Below are positions 9,370 to 20,358 of a DNA stretch of 48,807 bases, piece by piece. A program made the position numbers and the translations under genes. The notes beneath the pieces are model-generated. The model ran no database searches. It was not told where the DNA came from and saw nothing but the letters and a program-made list of their open reading frames with translations. This DNA is from an uncultured Alphaproteobacteria bacterium (lineage in GTDB: Bacteria > Pseudomonadota > Alphaproteobacteria > HIMB59). Positions within the stretch are counted from its first letter, which is position 1; the number at the start of each line of letters is the position of its first letter. The stretch lies in NCBI GenBank assembly GCA_902527525.1, contig CABZOW010000005.1, positions 1 to 48,807 on the forward strand. Direction: 5' to 3'.

Positions 9370-10574
9370 TAAACTTTTACAATTTCACCAACCGGCACGC
9401 CAACTAATGGAACCTTATGTTTGATATAGTTTTGATCATATCCAACTGCTAATCCTAAATTTAATTCCTCAATAAGAACCTCTCTTGGTAAGGAAAGTTT
9501 AGATTTTACTTTTTTTAAAATTAATTCACCTAGTTCTCTTAAATGTTTTGCTCTTTTTTTAATAATTAATTTGGAAACCTGAGGCATTCTTGATGCGGGG
9601 GTATTGTTCTTGGGAGAAAAAGGAAATATATGAAGGTGAGATATTTCATTTTTTTTCAGTAGTCTGTATGTATTGTCAAACATTTCATCTGTTTCTGTAG
9701 GAAATCCAGCGATTATATCTGCACCAAATGAAACATCTTCTCTAATTTTTTTACAATGTTCAACAAATTCAAATACATCTTTTGAGTTATGTCTTCTTTT
9801 CATTCTTTTAAGTATCATATCATCTCCAGATTGAATACTGAGGTGAAGATGAGGCATTACTCTTCGATCCTTCAACACTTCATCAAATTGCTCATCAATC
9901 TCTACACAGTCTATTGAAGATAGACGTAGACGTTGTAATTTAGTTTTATCTAAAATATCTAAAATTAAATTGCTCATACTATATTGGTATTCAAAATCAC
10001 TCCCATAATCAGATATATCTACTCCTGTCAAAACTATTTCTTTGGCTCCGTTCTCGACAACTCTTTCAACTTCGTCAATTAAGTAAAAAGGATCAAAGCT
10101 CCTATTATTGCCTCTTCCAAAAGGAATAATACAAAACGTACATCTATGATTACAACCTTGTTGAATTACAAGGCTTTCTCTGATGCTAAGGTTGTTTATT
10201 TCTAAAGATGGGCGGATATCTTGAGGTGAGTCAAAGATGTCCTCTTTAAAATCAATTTGGGACTCTTCATTAGATAAAGATATCCAAGTTTCTGATTTTA
10301 GCTTACTGATATTATCAATAACTTTATCAACTTCACTCATTGATGAATATTTATCAGGTGATATTTGAGCGGCACACCCTGTCATAACAATTTTTTTATC
10401 AGGATTTTCTTTTTTAATTCTTCTAATAGTTTGTCTTACTTGTCTTTCAGTTTCATTTGTAACCGCACATGAATTTATAACAATTATATTTTTATTCTTA
10501 TTAGCTAATAATTCCTCAATTTTTTTTCCTTCAAAATTATTTAGACGACATCCAAAATTTACTACCCTAGACAT
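9369..10574 (-). CDS. mtaB: tRNA t6A37 methylthiotransferase MtaB-like (radical SAM)
   Basis: VVNFGCRLNNFEG, INSCAVTNETERQ, radical SAM CNHRCTFCIIPFGRG. Confidence 0.93.
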   Translation of the reverse strand: MSRVVNFGCRLNNFEGKKIEELLANKNKNIIVINSCAVTNETERQVRQTIRRIKKENPDKKIVMTGCAAQISPDKYSSMSEVDKVIDNISKLKSETWISLSNEESQIDFKEDIFDSPQDIRPSLEINNLSIRESLVIQQGCNHRCTFCIIPFGRGNNRSFDPFYLIDEVERVVENGAKEIVLTGVDISDYGSDFEYQYSMSNLILDILDKTKLQRLRLSSIDCVEIDEQFDEVLKDRRVMPHLHLSIQSGDDMILKRMKRRHNSKDVFEFVEHCKKIREDVSFGADIIAGFPTETDEMFDNTYRLLKKNEISHLHIFPFSPKNNTPASRMPQVSKLIIKKRAKHLRELGELILKKVKSKLSLPREVLIEELNLGLAVGYDQNYIKHKVPLVGVPVGEIVKV

Positions 10575-11387
10575 TTATATATTAATGGTTGATTTATAAA
10601 CTAATTCAGCTGGACCTTGAAGATATACTATCTTATCTTGAATTTCTGTTTTTAATCTTGATTGTTCTGTAATTACTTCAATTTTAGAGGATACAATATC
10701 ATTATAGTTTAAAACAAATGCTGTTGCACACGTACCTGAACCACAGGCAAGTGTATGCCCGCCACCTCTTTCCCAAAATAATACTTTGACACTAGATTTA
10801 TTGATTACCTGAACAAAAGTAATATTTGCCTGATCAGGGAAAATTTTATTTTTTACAAGCAAAGGTCCTAGATGATTTAATTTAATTGATACTAAATTTT
10901 TAACTAACACCACACAATGGGGATTGCCAATATTTGCTGTCATTATTTTTACTAATCCAGGTATTTTAATACCTTTAATATGAATAGCTTGGGTGTCCAT
11001 TTTTTTTGATAAAGGTATTTTTTGCCAATCTAAAGTTACTTCTCCAACATTGATTTTGTATTCTTTTTTAGTTTTTTTGCCGTGATGTATAAATTTATGA
11101 CTTTTGATAATTACGTTTTTAATTTTCTTTTCTTCAACTAAAAATTTATAGACACAACGCAGCCCATTTCCACAATTTTTTCCAAGTGAGCCATCTGAAT
11201 TATAAAAAGCAACTTGATGGTATGCTCCAACTTTTTTCAATAAAATCAATTGATCACAGCCTATGCCAAATTGTCTGTCACATAGTTTTTTTATAATTTT
11301 TTTTGATTTTCTAATTAAATCAACGTTTTTATCTATTATTACAAAGTCATTTCCCGCCCCATGAGCTTTCATAAAAGGTATTTTCAT
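10575..11387 (-). CDS. dapF: Diaminopimelate epimerase
   Basis: MKAHGAGNDFVIID, NSDGSLGKNCGNGLRC, ERGGGHTLACGSGTCA. Confidence 0.96.
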   Translation of the reverse strand: MKIPFMKAHGAGNDFVIIDKNVDLIRKSKKIIKKLCDRQFGIGCDQLILLKKVGAYHQVAFYNSDGSLGKNCGNGLRCVYKFLVEEKKIKNVIIKSHKFIHHGKKTKKEYKINVGEVTLDWQKIPLSKKMDTQAIHIKGIKIPGLVKIMTANIGNPHCVVLVKNLVSIKLNHLGPLLVKNKIFPDQANITFVQVINKSSVKVLFWERGGGHTLACGSGTCATAFVLNYNDIVSSKIEVITEQSRLKTEIQDKIVYLQGPAELVYKSTINI

Positions 11388-11436
11388 AGACCCGCTATAG
11401 TGATATAAAAACTTAACTTAATAAAGAAAAAATTAG

Positions 11437-11478
11437 TCGGCCGATGAGTATCATTCGCCGATTTTTTTTATTTTTTAG
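11437..11478 (+). terminator. Intrinsic terminator/attenuator-like hairpin directly upstream of ffh
   Basis: TCGGC-C-GATGA-GTA-TCATT-C-GCCGA followed by TTTTTTTTATTTTTT. Confidence 0.65.
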
Positions 11479-12831
11479 ATGCTAGAAAATATAACAAATA
11501 AAATAACTGGAATTTTTCAAGACCTCTCAAATAAAGGAGCCATTACTGAAAAAGATTTAGAGTTAACTTTACGCGAGGTGAGAGTAGCTCTATTAGAAGC
11601 AGATGTTTCTCTAAGAGTATCTAAAGATTTAATTAAAAAAATTCAAGACAAAGCGCTTGGCCAAAAAGTAATTGAAAATGTTCAGCCAGGACAACAAATT
11701 ATTAAAATTGTTAGCGATGAGCTTACAGAAATTCTTGGCACACAAAGCAGTGAACTAAATTTTAAAAATAAACCCTCAATTTTTTTAATGTGTGGTTTGC
11801 AGGGTGCAGGTAAAACAACATCGATAGCGAAGCTTGCCCATTACTGTCAAAATTCTCTCAATAAATCTGTAGCACTAGTATCAACAGACTTAAGAAGACC
11901 CGCAGCGATTGAACAACTACGCATTTTATCTCAGAAAAATAATATTCAATTTATTGAACCAGCTAACCAAAATATAAAAGATATTGTCAATAATGCAATG
12001 GAACAAAGCAATAAACTTTTATCAGATATTCTTATAATCGATACCTCTGGCCGGATCAGTACGGATGAGGAATTACTTTTAGAACTAAAAACTATTCACG
12101 ATATCGCAAAACCACAAGAAAACTTACTTGTATTAGACTCTATGATGGGCCAGCAAGCACTAAGTGTTGTAGAGTCTTTTAACTCCACTGCCCCTCTTAC
12201 GGGATTTATCTTAACAAGACTGGATGCAGACCCAAGGGGAGGAGTTGCCCTCTCAGCAAAATATCAAACAGGTTTGCCTATTCGTTTCTTTGGATCTGGT
12301 GAAAACATTCAAGATTTTGAAGTTTTCCACCCAGAAAGAATTGCTTCAAGAATACTTGGCATGGGAGACGTTGTATCACTAGTTGAAAAGGCACAGAAAG
12401 ACTTTGATGAAAAAGAAATGGAAAGTCTGCAGTCCCAGATGTTGAGTGGGAAATTTAATATGAATGATCTTTTGAAACAATTTTCACAAATGAAAAAGAT
12501 GGGAGGTATGTCTGGACTGATGTCACATATGCCAGGTGTAAGCAAAATTAAAAATATGATGGAAAGTGGAGATTTTGACGATAAAGTTATAGATCATCAA
12601 ATAGCAATTATTTGTTCAATGACTAAAGATGAAAGAGTTGACCCCGACTTACTAAAAGCCTCAAGAAAAAGAAGAATAGCAACTGGGTCTGGAAGACAAG
12701 TACATGAAGTCAATAGGCTTCTCAAACAATTTGAGCAAACTAAAAAACTTATGAAACAAGCTCAAAAACCAGGTTTTGCAAATAAAATTAAAAGTTTATT
12801 AGGCGGAAACCAAATGCCAACGATTGATTAA
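11479..12831 (+). CDS. ffh: Signal recognition particle protein Ffh
   Basis: GLQGAGKTTSIAKLA, DLRRPAAIEQL, IIDTSGR, Met-rich M domain RKRRIATGSG. Confidence 0.97.
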   Translation: MLENITNKITGIFQDLSNKGAITEKDLELTLREVRVALLEADVSLRVSKDLIKKIQDKALGQKVIENVQPGQQIIKIVSDELTEILGTQSSELNFKNKPSIFLMCGLQGAGKTTSIAKLAHYCQNSLNKSVALVSTDLRRPAAIEQLRILSQKNNIQFIEPANQNIKDIVNNAMEQSNKLLSDILIIDTSGRISTDEELLLELKTIHDIAKPQENLLVLDSMMGQQALSVVESFNSTAPLTGFILTRLDADPRGGVALSAKYQTGLPIRFFGSGENIQDFEVFHPERIASRILGMGDVVSLVEKAQKDFDEKEMESLQSQMLSGKFNMNDLLKQFSQMKKMGGMSGLMSHMPGVSKIKNMMESGDFDDKVIDHQIAIICSMTKDERVDPDLLKASRKRRIATGSGRQVHEVNRLLKQFEQTKKLMKQAQKPGFANKIKSLLGGNQMPTID

Positions 12832-12849
12832 ATTAAGAAGGGAGAGATC

Positions 12850-13461
12850 ATGGCGACTAAAATAAGACTAGCAAGAGGGGGTTCAAAGAAAAGACCTTTT
12901 TACAGAATAGTGGTGGCTGATGAAAGAGCACCTAGAGATGGTAATTTCATTGAAAAAATAGGTAACTTTAATCCAATGGTGCCGAAGGACCACAAAGAGA
13001 GAGTTATGCTAAGCAAAGAAAGAGCTGAGCACTGGTTAAAAGTAGGAGCATTACCAACAGAAAGAGTTCAAAAAATTCTTTTTGAATTAGGAATGATGGA
13101 AGCCCCAAAAATAACTGAGAAGACGAAAAAACATTTACCAAAGGCAAAAGCTCAGGAAAGAGTTAAGTCTAAAGAAGAAGCGGCATTAAAAGCAGCTGAG
13201 GATGCAAAAGCTGCTGAAGAAGCGTCAAAAGTAGAAGCAGAAAAACCTGCTGAAGAGACATCCACTGCAGATGAGCAACCCCCTGTTGAAGAAGCTGCAA
13301 CTGAAAAACCAGCTGAACAAGAGGTAAAATCAGAAGAAATACCAGAGCCTGGGGAGAAGAAAGAAGAAGCCCCTGTAATGGAAGAACCTAAAGCAGAGGA
13401 GTTTTCAACCGAGGCTGCTGAAGACAAAACTGACGATAATAAAGAGAAACCTAAAGAATAA
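12850..13461 (+). CDS. rpsP: 30S ribosomal protein S16 with a long Ala/Glu-rich C-terminal extension
   Basis: [43 protein letters not shown]; strong SD AGAAGGGAGAG upstream. Confidence 0.96.
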   Translation: MATKIRLARGGSKKRPFYRIVVADERAPRDGNFIEKIGNFNPMVPKDHKERVMLSKERAEHWLKVGALPTERVQKILFELGMMEAPKITEKTKKHLPKAKAQERVKSKEEAALKAAEDAKAAEEASKVEAEKPAEETSTADEQPPVEEAATEKPAEQEVKSEEIPEPGEKKEEAPVMEEPKAEEFSTEAAEDKTDDNKEKPKE

Positions 13462-13468
13462 TTTTCTT

Positions 13469-13966
13469 GTGACTTCCTTTAACAAAAATTTCATACAAGT
13501 TGGCGTAATTGGCAGACCCAAAGGAACTAAGGGTCTGCTAAGGTTTCACAGTTTTTTAAATGATGATCGTGATGTAAATCAGTTTAAAGAATTTTATTTA
13601 GACGACGAAAAAATTATTGAATTAAAACTCGTCTCTTTCGATAAAAAAAGCCCACTTATAACAATTAATGAGATAAACAATAGGAAGGATATTGAAAAGT
13701 TTGTTAATGAAAAAATTTTTTTAAAAAAAGAACAATTATCACCTGTAAAAGATAATGAATATTACTTTCATGATTTAGAGGGATTAGATGTAATGGATAA
13801 TAAAGACCAGAAAGTAGGTGAAGTATCTTCAGTCGTGAATTTTGGAGCAGGAGACTTACTGGAAATATATTTTACGAAGAGTATGAAAAAAGAATTTTTT
13901 AGATTTACAGAACAAAATTTTCCTTTGGTAAATATCAAAGAAAAAAAAATAATAATTAAAAATTAA
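13469..13966 (+). CDS. rimM: Ribosome maturation factor RimM (GTG start)
   Basis: VGVIGRPKGTKGLLRFHSF; YYFHDLEGLDV; sits between rpsP and trmD. Confidence 0.92.
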   Translation: MTSFNKNFIQVGVIGRPKGTKGLLRFHSFLNDDRDVNQFKEFYLDDEKIIELKLVSFDKKSPLITINEINNRKDIEKFVNEKIFLKKEQLSPVKDNEYYFHDLEGLDVMDNKDQKVGEVSSVVNFGAGDLLEIYFTKSMKKEFFRFTEQNFPLVNIKEKKIIIKN

Positions 13967-14691
13967 TGATCACATTTAATATCCTCACTTTATTCCCAGA
14001 GGCTTTCCCTGGTATTTTACAACATGGTTTGCTAGGCAAGGCTCTTTTAAAAAATCATTTTAAAATCAATACTATCAACATAAGAGACTATAGTGATCTG
14101 TCTGCTAACTCTGTAGATGATAAACCATTTAGCGGCGGCGCAGGGATGATTTTAAGACCAGATATAATTTCAAAAGCTATTGAGGCAAACTTTAATAATG
14201 ACGAGCTAGATACCTTTACAAAGATTTGTTTTTCTGCCAAAGGCAAAAATTTTTCTCAAAACGATTTAATTCAAAATAAGTTAAATCAAAATTTTATTTT
14301 ATTAAATGGTAGGTATGAGGGAATAGACCAAAGGGTGATTGACTATTATGAATTTCAAGAGATATCAGTAAGTGATGTCATTTTAAATGGAGGGGAAGTG
14401 GCATCGTTGTTGTTTATTGAGGCATTTATGAGATTACAACCTGGTGTCTTGGGTAACGAAGATACTCACTCTAATGAGTCTTTTCAAAATGAACTAGTTG
14501 AACACGATCAATTTACAAGACCAAACCCATGGGTAGCTCCTGACCATACAGACATAGAAGTCCCAGCTGTTCTTTTAAGTGGTAATCATGCGGATATAGA
14601 TTTATGGAAACACCAGAATTCCATGGAAAATACTGAAAAAAATAGGCCAGATTTATTTAAAAAGTATTTAAAAAAAAACAAAAATGATTAG
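13966..14691 (+). CDS. trmD: tRNA (guanine-N1)-methyltransferase
   Basis: FNILTLFPEAFPGILQHGLLGKAL; GGGAGMILRPD; GRYEGIDQRV. Confidence 0.96.
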   Translation: MITFNILTLFPEAFPGILQHGLLGKALLKNHFKINTINIRDYSDLSANSVDDKPFSGGAGMILRPDIISKAIEANFNNDELDTFTKICFSAKGKNFSQNDLIQNKLNQNFILLNGRYEGIDQRVIDYYEFQEISVSDVILNGGEVASLLFIEAFMRLQPGVLGNEDTHSNESFQNELVEHDQFTRPNPWVAPDHTDIEVPAVLLSGNHADIDLWKHQNSMENTEKNRPDLFKKYLKKNKND

Positions 14692-14741
14692 AATATGGCG
14701 CTCTAACACCACCCACAAATTAGTATTGGATGGAGCATACA

Positions 14742-15341
14742 ATGAATGAAATAATTAAAAATTACGAACAATCACAAATACAGCAAATTTTAAAAAGCTC
14801 AAAAGTCTCAGATTTCGCACCCGGTGACACAGTAAAAGTAAATGTAAAAATTAAAGAGGGAAACAAAGAAAGAGTTCAGGCATTCCAAGGCGTATGTATC
14901 GGTAAAAAAAATAATGGCCTTAACTCATCTTTCACTGTTAGAAAAATTTCTAGTGGTGAGGGAGTAGAGAGAGTTTTTCCACTTTACAGTAACGTTATTG
15001 ACTCAATTGAACGTATCAAAGTTGGAGATGTCAGAAGAGCAAAGTTATATTACCTCAGAGGCCTATCTGGTAAAAAAGCAAGAATAGCCGAGAGAACAGA
15101 TGGTCGAGTATATGATGATAAACAATATGTATCTTCAATAGAAGATGTCAAAGAAGTTACAGAAGAACAAATTGAAGAAAAAAAATCTGAAACCCCTGTA
15201 ACTGAAGAGGCACCTGTAGAAGCTGCTAAAGAAACCAAAACAGAGGCAGCACCTCCTCAAGAAGACTCTAAACCTAAAGAGGAGCTAAAAGAAGAGATAC
15301 CTGCTGAAAAAAAAGTAGAAGAGGCTGAAACTAAAAGCTAA
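14742..15341 (+). CDS. rplS: 50S ribosomal protein L19 with an acidic C-terminal extension
   Basis: [29 protein letters not shown]...[18 protein letters not shown]. An SD-like TGGAG lies inside the first codons of the longer ORF, supporting 14742 as the start. Confidence 0.95.
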   Translation: MNEIIKNYEQSQIQQILKSSKVSDFAPGDTVKVNVKIKEGNKERVQAFQGVCIGKKNNGLNSSFTVRKISSGEGVERVFPLYSNVIDSIERIKVGDVRRAKLYYLRGLSGKKARIAERTDGRVYDDKQYVSSIEDVKEVTEEQIEEKKSETPVTEEAPVEAAKETKTEAAPPQEDSKPKEELKEEIPAEKKVEEAETKS

Positions 15342-15354
15342 GTTAAGTAGTATC

Positions 15355-16764
15355 TTGAGCAACCAAGGCCCAAAAACACTTTTTGACAAAATTTGGTCTG
15401 AGCATCTCGTCGGTCAAAGAGAAGACGGAACAAGTCTTTTATATATTGATCGTCATTTAGTCCATGAAGTAACCAGTCCCCAAGCCTTTGAAGGATTAAA
15501 AATCTCTAATCGTCCTGTACATCGACCAGAAGCGACCATAGCTGTTGCAGACCATAATGTTCCTACAATAAATAGACAAAATATTGAGGATCCACAAAGT
15601 AAAATACAAGTTGAAACTTTAGCAAAAAATACCAAAGAACATGGAATTCAATATTTTGATTTAATGGATCAGAGACAGGGTATTGTTCATATTATTGGAC
15701 CAGAGCAAGGGATTACCCAACCTGGAATGACAATAGTTTGTGGGGATAGCCACACCTCTACCCATGGAGCATTTGGGGCACTCGCTTTTGGTATTGGCAC
15801 AAGTGAAGTAGAACACGTATTAGCTACACAAACAATAGTTCAAAACCCCGCTAAAAACATGAGAATATCAGTAAATGGCGACCTTCCTTTTGGCGTCAAT
15901 TCGAAGGATTTAATCCTATATATAATCGGAGAGATTGGAACAGCGGGTGGAACTGGACATGTAATCGAGTATGCCGGATCCTCTATTATGGGACTCTCTA
16001 TGGAGGGAAGAATGACCATATGTAATATGAGTATTGAAGCCGGAGCACGAGCTGGTTTAATCAGCCCTGATCAAACAACTTTCAACTATATTAAAGGGAG
16101 ACCTTATGCACCTGGTGCTGATCATTGGGATCAAGCAGTGGAATACTGGTCATCTCTCCCATCAGATAATGATGCTAACTATGATCATGAAATTGTTATT
16201 GATAGCTCCGAGATCGACCCAATGGTGACGTGGGGCACTAGTCCCGAAGATGTTGTATCTGTAAAAGGATTGGTACCAAACCCAAGTAGTGCTCAAACAG
16301 AAAATAAAAAGAAAAGTATTGAGAGATCCCTTGAATACATGGGTCTTAAACCTGGAACAAAAATAACAGACATAAAATTAGATAAAATATTTATTGGTTC
16401 ATGTACCAATGGTCGAATTGAGGATCTAAGAAAAGTTGCTTCTATTGTTAAGGATAAAAAAATCGCTTCACATGTTCAAGCTATGATAGTCCCAGGATCA
16501 GGTTTGGTTAAAAAACAAGCAGAAGAAGAAGGATTAGATATAATTTTAAAAGATGCTGGTTTTGAATGGAGAGAGGCTGGATGCTCTATGTGTCTTGGTA
16601 TGAATCCTGATCAATTAAAACCTGGCGAAAGATGTGCCTCAACTTCTAATAGAAATTTTGAAGGTCGGCAAGGTCGAGGTGGAAGAACTCATTTAATGAG
16701 CCCAGAACTTGCGGCAGCTTCTGCTATTACTGGGAACATTTCAGATATAAGAGATTTCACTTAA
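15355..16764 (+). CDS. leuC: 3-isopropylmalate dehydratase large subunit (TTG start)
   Basis: [56 protein letters not shown]. Confidence 0.97.
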   Translation: MSNQGPKTLFDKIWSEHLVGQREDGTSLLYIDRHLVHEVTSPQAFEGLKISNRPVHRPEATIAVADHNVPTINRQNIEDPQSKIQVETLAKNTKEHGIQYFDLMDQRQGIVHIIGPEQGITQPGMTIVCGDSHTSTHGAFGALAFGIGTSEVEHVLATQTIVQNPAKNMRISVNGDLPFGVNSKDLILYIIGEIGTAGGTGHVIEYAGSSIMGLSMEGRMTICNMSIEAGARAGLISPDQTTFNYIKGRPYAPGADHWDQAVEYWSSLPSDNDANYDHEIVIDSSEIDPMVTWGTSPEDVVSVKGLVPNPSSAQTENKKKSIERSLEYMGLKPGTKITDIKLDKIFIGSCTNGRIEDLRKVASIVKDKKIASHVQAMIVPGSGLVKKQAEEEGLDIILKDAGFEWREAGCSMCLGMNPDQLKPGERCASTSNRNFEGRQGRGGRTHLMSPELAAASAITGNISDIRDFT

Positions 16765-16765
16765 G

Positions 16766-17374
16766 ATGGATAAGTTTAATTCTTTAAAAGGGATCGCAGC
16801 CCCTTTACCAATCGTAAATATCGATACAGATATGATCATCCCAAAGCAATTTCTTAAGACTATAAAAAGAACTGGCCTTGGAGTTAGCTTATTTTATGAG
16901 ATGAGATATGATAATGATGGAAATTTAATTAAGGATTTCGTATTAAACACATCACCTTTTGATCAATCTAAAATATTAGTAGCAGGGGATAATTTTGGAT
17001 GTGGCTCTAGTCGAGAACACGCCCCTTGGTCTCTTAAAGATTTCGGAATTAAGTGTGTAATTTCAACTAGTTTTGCTGATATTTTTTATAATAATTGCTT
17101 TCAAAATGGAATTTTACCGATTGTTGTCAGTCCTGACCAACTTGATCAATTAATGATGGCAGCTAAAAATCAAATAGAGTTCAACATCGATCTCCCAGAG
17201 CAAACTGTTAAAGCGGGCAATCATTCAATTAATTTTGAAATAGAAGAATATAGAAAAGATAGACTTTTGCAGGGATTAGATGACATAGGAATTACTCTTG
17301 GATACCAAGACAAAATTAGCGCTTATGAAGAAGAGAAAAAAAATAAAAAACCTTGGTTATTCAAGGACAATTAA
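16766..17374 (+). CDS. leuD: 3-isopropylmalate dehydratase small subunit
   Basis: [31 protein letters not shown]. Confidence 0.97.
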   Translation: MDKFNSLKGIAAPLPIVNIDTDMIIPKQFLKTIKRTGLGVSLFYEMRYDNDGNLIKDFVLNTSPFDQSKILVAGDNFGCGSSREHAPWSLKDFGIKCVISTSFADIFYNNCFQNGILPIVVSPDQLDQLMMAAKNQIEFNIDLPEQTVKAGNHSINFEIEEYRKDRLLQGLDDIGITLGYQDKISAYEEEKKNKKPWLFKDN

Positions 17375-18457
17375 ATGAGCTCTAAAATTTTAGTTTTACC
17401 TGGTGACGGGATAGGCGTGGAAGTTGCAGATCAAACAATCCGAGTTATTGAAAAATTAAATGAACAAGGTCTTGATGCTATTTATGAAAAAGATTTAGTT
17501 GGAGGGGCCTCTTATGATGTCAACGGTGAACCTTTAACAGAGGCTGTCTTAGAGAAAGCAAAAAACTCTGATGCTATCTTATTGGGAGCAGTTGGTGGAT
17601 CTAAGTGGGATAATGTAGAAAGATCAAAGAGACCTGAAGCCGGACTATTAGGTTTGAGGAAAGAGTTAGAACTTTTTGCAAATTTGAGACCTGCCCTTGT
17701 TTTTGATGCACTTGTTGATGCTTCAACTTTAAAAAATGATGTAGTTAATAATTTAGATATAATGATAGTAAGAGAATTAACTGGGGGTGTATATTTCGGT
17801 CAACCTCGAGGAATTGAGGATACATCAAATGGTAAAAAAGCGATCGACACACAAGTCTACCATGACTATGAAATTGATAGAATTGCCAGAGTCGCCTTTG
17901 ATTTAGCTAGTAAAAGAAATAATAAAGTTACTTCTGTTGAAAAGGCTAACGTTATGGAAACAGGTGTTCTTTGGAGAGAGGTTGTTAAACAGACTCATAA
18001 AGATTTTTCTGATATTACCCTAGAAAATATGTTAGCCGATAACTGCGCCATGCAGTTAGTAAGAAACCCAAAACAATTTGATGTAATAGTTACAGATAAC
18101 CTTTTTGGTGATCTTCTTAGTGACTGTGCTGCCATGTTAACTGGTTCACTGGGGATGTTACCATCAGCATCATTAGGTGCAAAAAAAAATGGAAAAAGGC
18201 ATGGTCTTTTCGAACCCGTTCATGGAAGTGCTCCAGATATTGCCGGCCAAGATAAAGCTAACCCTATTGCTACTATTTTAAGTTTATCAATGATGTTGAA
18301 ATATAACCTTAATAAACCTGAATTATCGAATAAACTAGAAAATGCAGTTCAACAAATCCTCTCTGAGGGTTTTAGAACGGGAGATATTTACACAGATGAA
18401 AACCAAACACTTGTTTCTTGCTCTAAAATGGGTGATTTAATTATAGAAAGAATTTAA
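17375..18457 (+). CDS. leuB: 3-isopropylmalate dehydrogenase
   Basis: VLPGDGIGVEV, LLGAVGGSKWD, ELTGGVYFGQPRG, FEPVHGSAPDIAGQDKANP. Confidence 0.97.
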   Translation: MSSKILVLPGDGIGVEVADQTIRVIEKLNEQGLDAIYEKDLVGGASYDVNGEPLTEAVLEKAKNSDAILLGAVGGSKWDNVERSKRPEAGLLGLRKELELFANLRPALVFDALVDASTLKNDVVNNLDIMIVRELTGGVYFGQPRGIEDTSNGKKAIDTQVYHDYEIDRIARVAFDLASKRNNKVTSVEKANVMETGVLWREVVKQTHKDFSDITLENMLADNCAMQLVRNPKQFDVIVTDNLFGDLLSDCAAMLTGSLGMLPSASLGAKKNGKRHGLFEPVHGSAPDIAGQDKANPIATILSLSMMLKYNLNKPELSNKLENAVQQILSEGFRTGDIYTDENQTLVSCSKMGDLIIERI

Positions 18458-18458
18458 C

Positions 18459-19490
18459 TTGGCTTCTTCAAAAAAACCTAAAATTGCTGTCGTCGGAGCG
18501 ACTGGAAATGTTGGAAGAGAGGTCTTAGATATAATCGATGAAAAAGAAATTCAATACTCTGATTTAATCGCTTTAGCTTCATCTCGCTCTAAAGGAAGTA
18601 CAATTGATTATGGAGAAAACAAGTCGGTAGTAGTAGCTGATTTAGCTGAATATGATTTTTCAGATACTGACATAGCTATTTTTTCTCCTGGAGCAAAAGT
18701 ATCTAGTGAGTTTGCTCCTAAGGCAGCTAAACAAGGATGTATAGTTATAGATAATACCTCACACTTTCGAACAGACCCAGATGTCCCCTTAGTGGTTGCT
18801 GAAGTCAATCCAGAGGCGTTAAAAGATTTTAGAAAAAAAAATATTATTGCTAATCCAAACTGCTCAACCATGGGGATGCTAGTTGCAATTAAACCTTTAC
18901 ACGACCATTTTAATGTAAAAAGAATTGTTGTTTCAACTTACCAATCAGTTTCAGGTGCTGGCAAGGAAGCTGCTGATGAATTATTTAATCAAACAAAATC
19001 AATTTATGCTAATGAAGCAGTCGTTAAAGAGAAATTTACTAAACAAATTGCTTTTAATGTTATCCCGCACATTGATGTTTTTTTAGAAGATGGGCAAACT
19101 AAAGAAGAGTGGAAAATGTTCAATGAAACAAAAAAAATACTTGATCAAAACATTGAATTAACAGCAACCTGTGTGCGTGTTCCAGTTTTTGTTTCTCATT
19201 CTTTAGCAGTCAATGTTGAATTTAATAAACCGTATGATGAGGACCAAGTAAGGGAGATTTTTAAAAAATCACCAGGTTTAAAAATGATTGATTATCGCGC
19301 TGATGAAGGATATGTCACCCCTATTGAGTCTGCAGGCTTAGATCCAGTGTATATCAGTAGGATTCGAAGAGATCCTACTATTCCAAATGGTTTAAACTTC
19401 TGGTGCGTTTCTGATAATTTAAGAAAAGGCGCTGCTTTAAATACCGTACAAATTGCAGAAATACTAATTAAAGATTTTTTAAGTTCTTAG
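18459..19490 (+). CDS. asd: Aspartate-semialdehyde dehydrogenase (TTG start)
   Basis: IAVVGATGNVGREVLDI, IIANPNCSTMGMLVAIKPL, TYQSVSGAGK. Confidence 0.95.
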   Translation: MASSKKPKIAVVGATGNVGREVLDIIDEKEIQYSDLIALASSRSKGSTIDYGENKSVVVADLAEYDFSDTDIAIFSPGAKVSSEFAPKAAKQGCIVIDNTSHFRTDPDVPLVVAEVNPEALKDFRKKNIIANPNCSTMGMLVAIKPLHDHFNVKRIVVSTYQSVSGAGKEAADELFNQTKSIYANEAVVKEKFTKQIAFNVIPHIDVFLEDGQTKEEWKMFNETKKILDQNIELTATCVRVPVFVSHSLAVNVEFNKPYDEDQVREIFKKSPGLKMIDYRADEGYVTPIESAGLDPVYISRIRRDPTIPNGLNFWCVSDNLRKGAALNTVQIAEILIKDFLSS

Positions 19491-20268
19491 CTCTAAATTT
19501 TCTTTTCTCTATTTTTGTATAATCTTTTTTTTCAAGCAAGATACTATAGATATCATTTGTAACATTTTCTAAAATCTCCTTAGTTGTATTTTTTTTAGAG
19601 ATATAATGCGCATACAAAGCAGTAGACTGATCGCCCGCCCCATGAAATCGTTCTTTGAAATTTATAAAAGGTGTTTCAATTATAAAAATATCTTTTTTGT
19701 TACATAATATATTTATTAATTTTTTATTTTTTGGCACACTCCTAATTAATACTTGGCTATTAAATTTCTTAGTGAAAAATTTAAGATCAGCTAAAATTTC
19801 CCCTAGGTTATAATTATTTACATCTTTATTATTTAAGTAAGACCACTCAAAGAAATTTGCTGAGATATATTTGACTTTTGTCATTATTTTTTTAAAAAAA
19901 TTTGCAACATCTTTTTCTACATATAGCCCTATTCCAATATCTCCCATGACAGGATCTAATATAACTCTATTTTGTATGTTAATTATTTTATTGATTGATT
20001 TTGAAACTTTTAAATTTGGCGTGTAGCCGACTATCGTCAAATCATTTAAACTTAATTTATATGTTTGCCTCACCTTATTAAAAATTATCCATGGATTTAA
20101 ATTATTATCACTAATTTGAAGTGTGCTTCTAACACCTTTATGAGAGGTTAGAATCACAGTGGGTATTTCAAAAAATTTGTAACCTTTATCGCTTAAAATT
20201 GAGCGAGCAGCATGATTTCCAACTTTGTCATTTAAGACTGTCGACTGAACACTAACTATATTCTTCAT
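19468..20268 (-). CDS. pdxY: Pyridoxal kinase-like (PdxY/ribokinase superfamily)
   Basis: IVSVQSTVLNDKVGNHAARSILSDKGYKFFEIPTVILTSH; VILDPVMGDIGIGLYV; FHGAGDQSTALYAHY. Confidence 0.8.
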   Translation of the reverse strand: MKNIVSVQSTVLNDKVGNHAARSILSDKGYKFFEIPTVILTSHKGVRSTLQISDNNLNPWIIFNKVRQTYKLSLNDLTIVGYTPNLKVSKSINKIINIQNRVILDPVMGDIGIGLYVEKDVANFFKKIMTKVKYISANFFEWSYLNNKDVNNYNLGEILADLKFFTKKFNSQVLIRSVPKNKKLINILCNKKDIFIIETPFINFKERFHGAGDQSTALYAHYISKKNTTKEILENVTNDIYSILLEKKDYTKIEKRKFRAKNLKNL

Positions 20269-20358
20269 GTTTTATGATGTTAACTCTTCAATGGTTGTCA
20301 TTGGATCAACAATAATATAAAAAATACGCATTAAGAATTTTAATTAAAGGAAATAAAT

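Noticed and set aside
13152-13427. Minus-strand 91-aa Ser/Ala-rich ORF opposite rpsP
   Set aside because: Mirror of the low-complexity Glu/Ala-rich S16 tail; no start context or family features. Same reasoning for 15050-15238 opposite the rplS tail.
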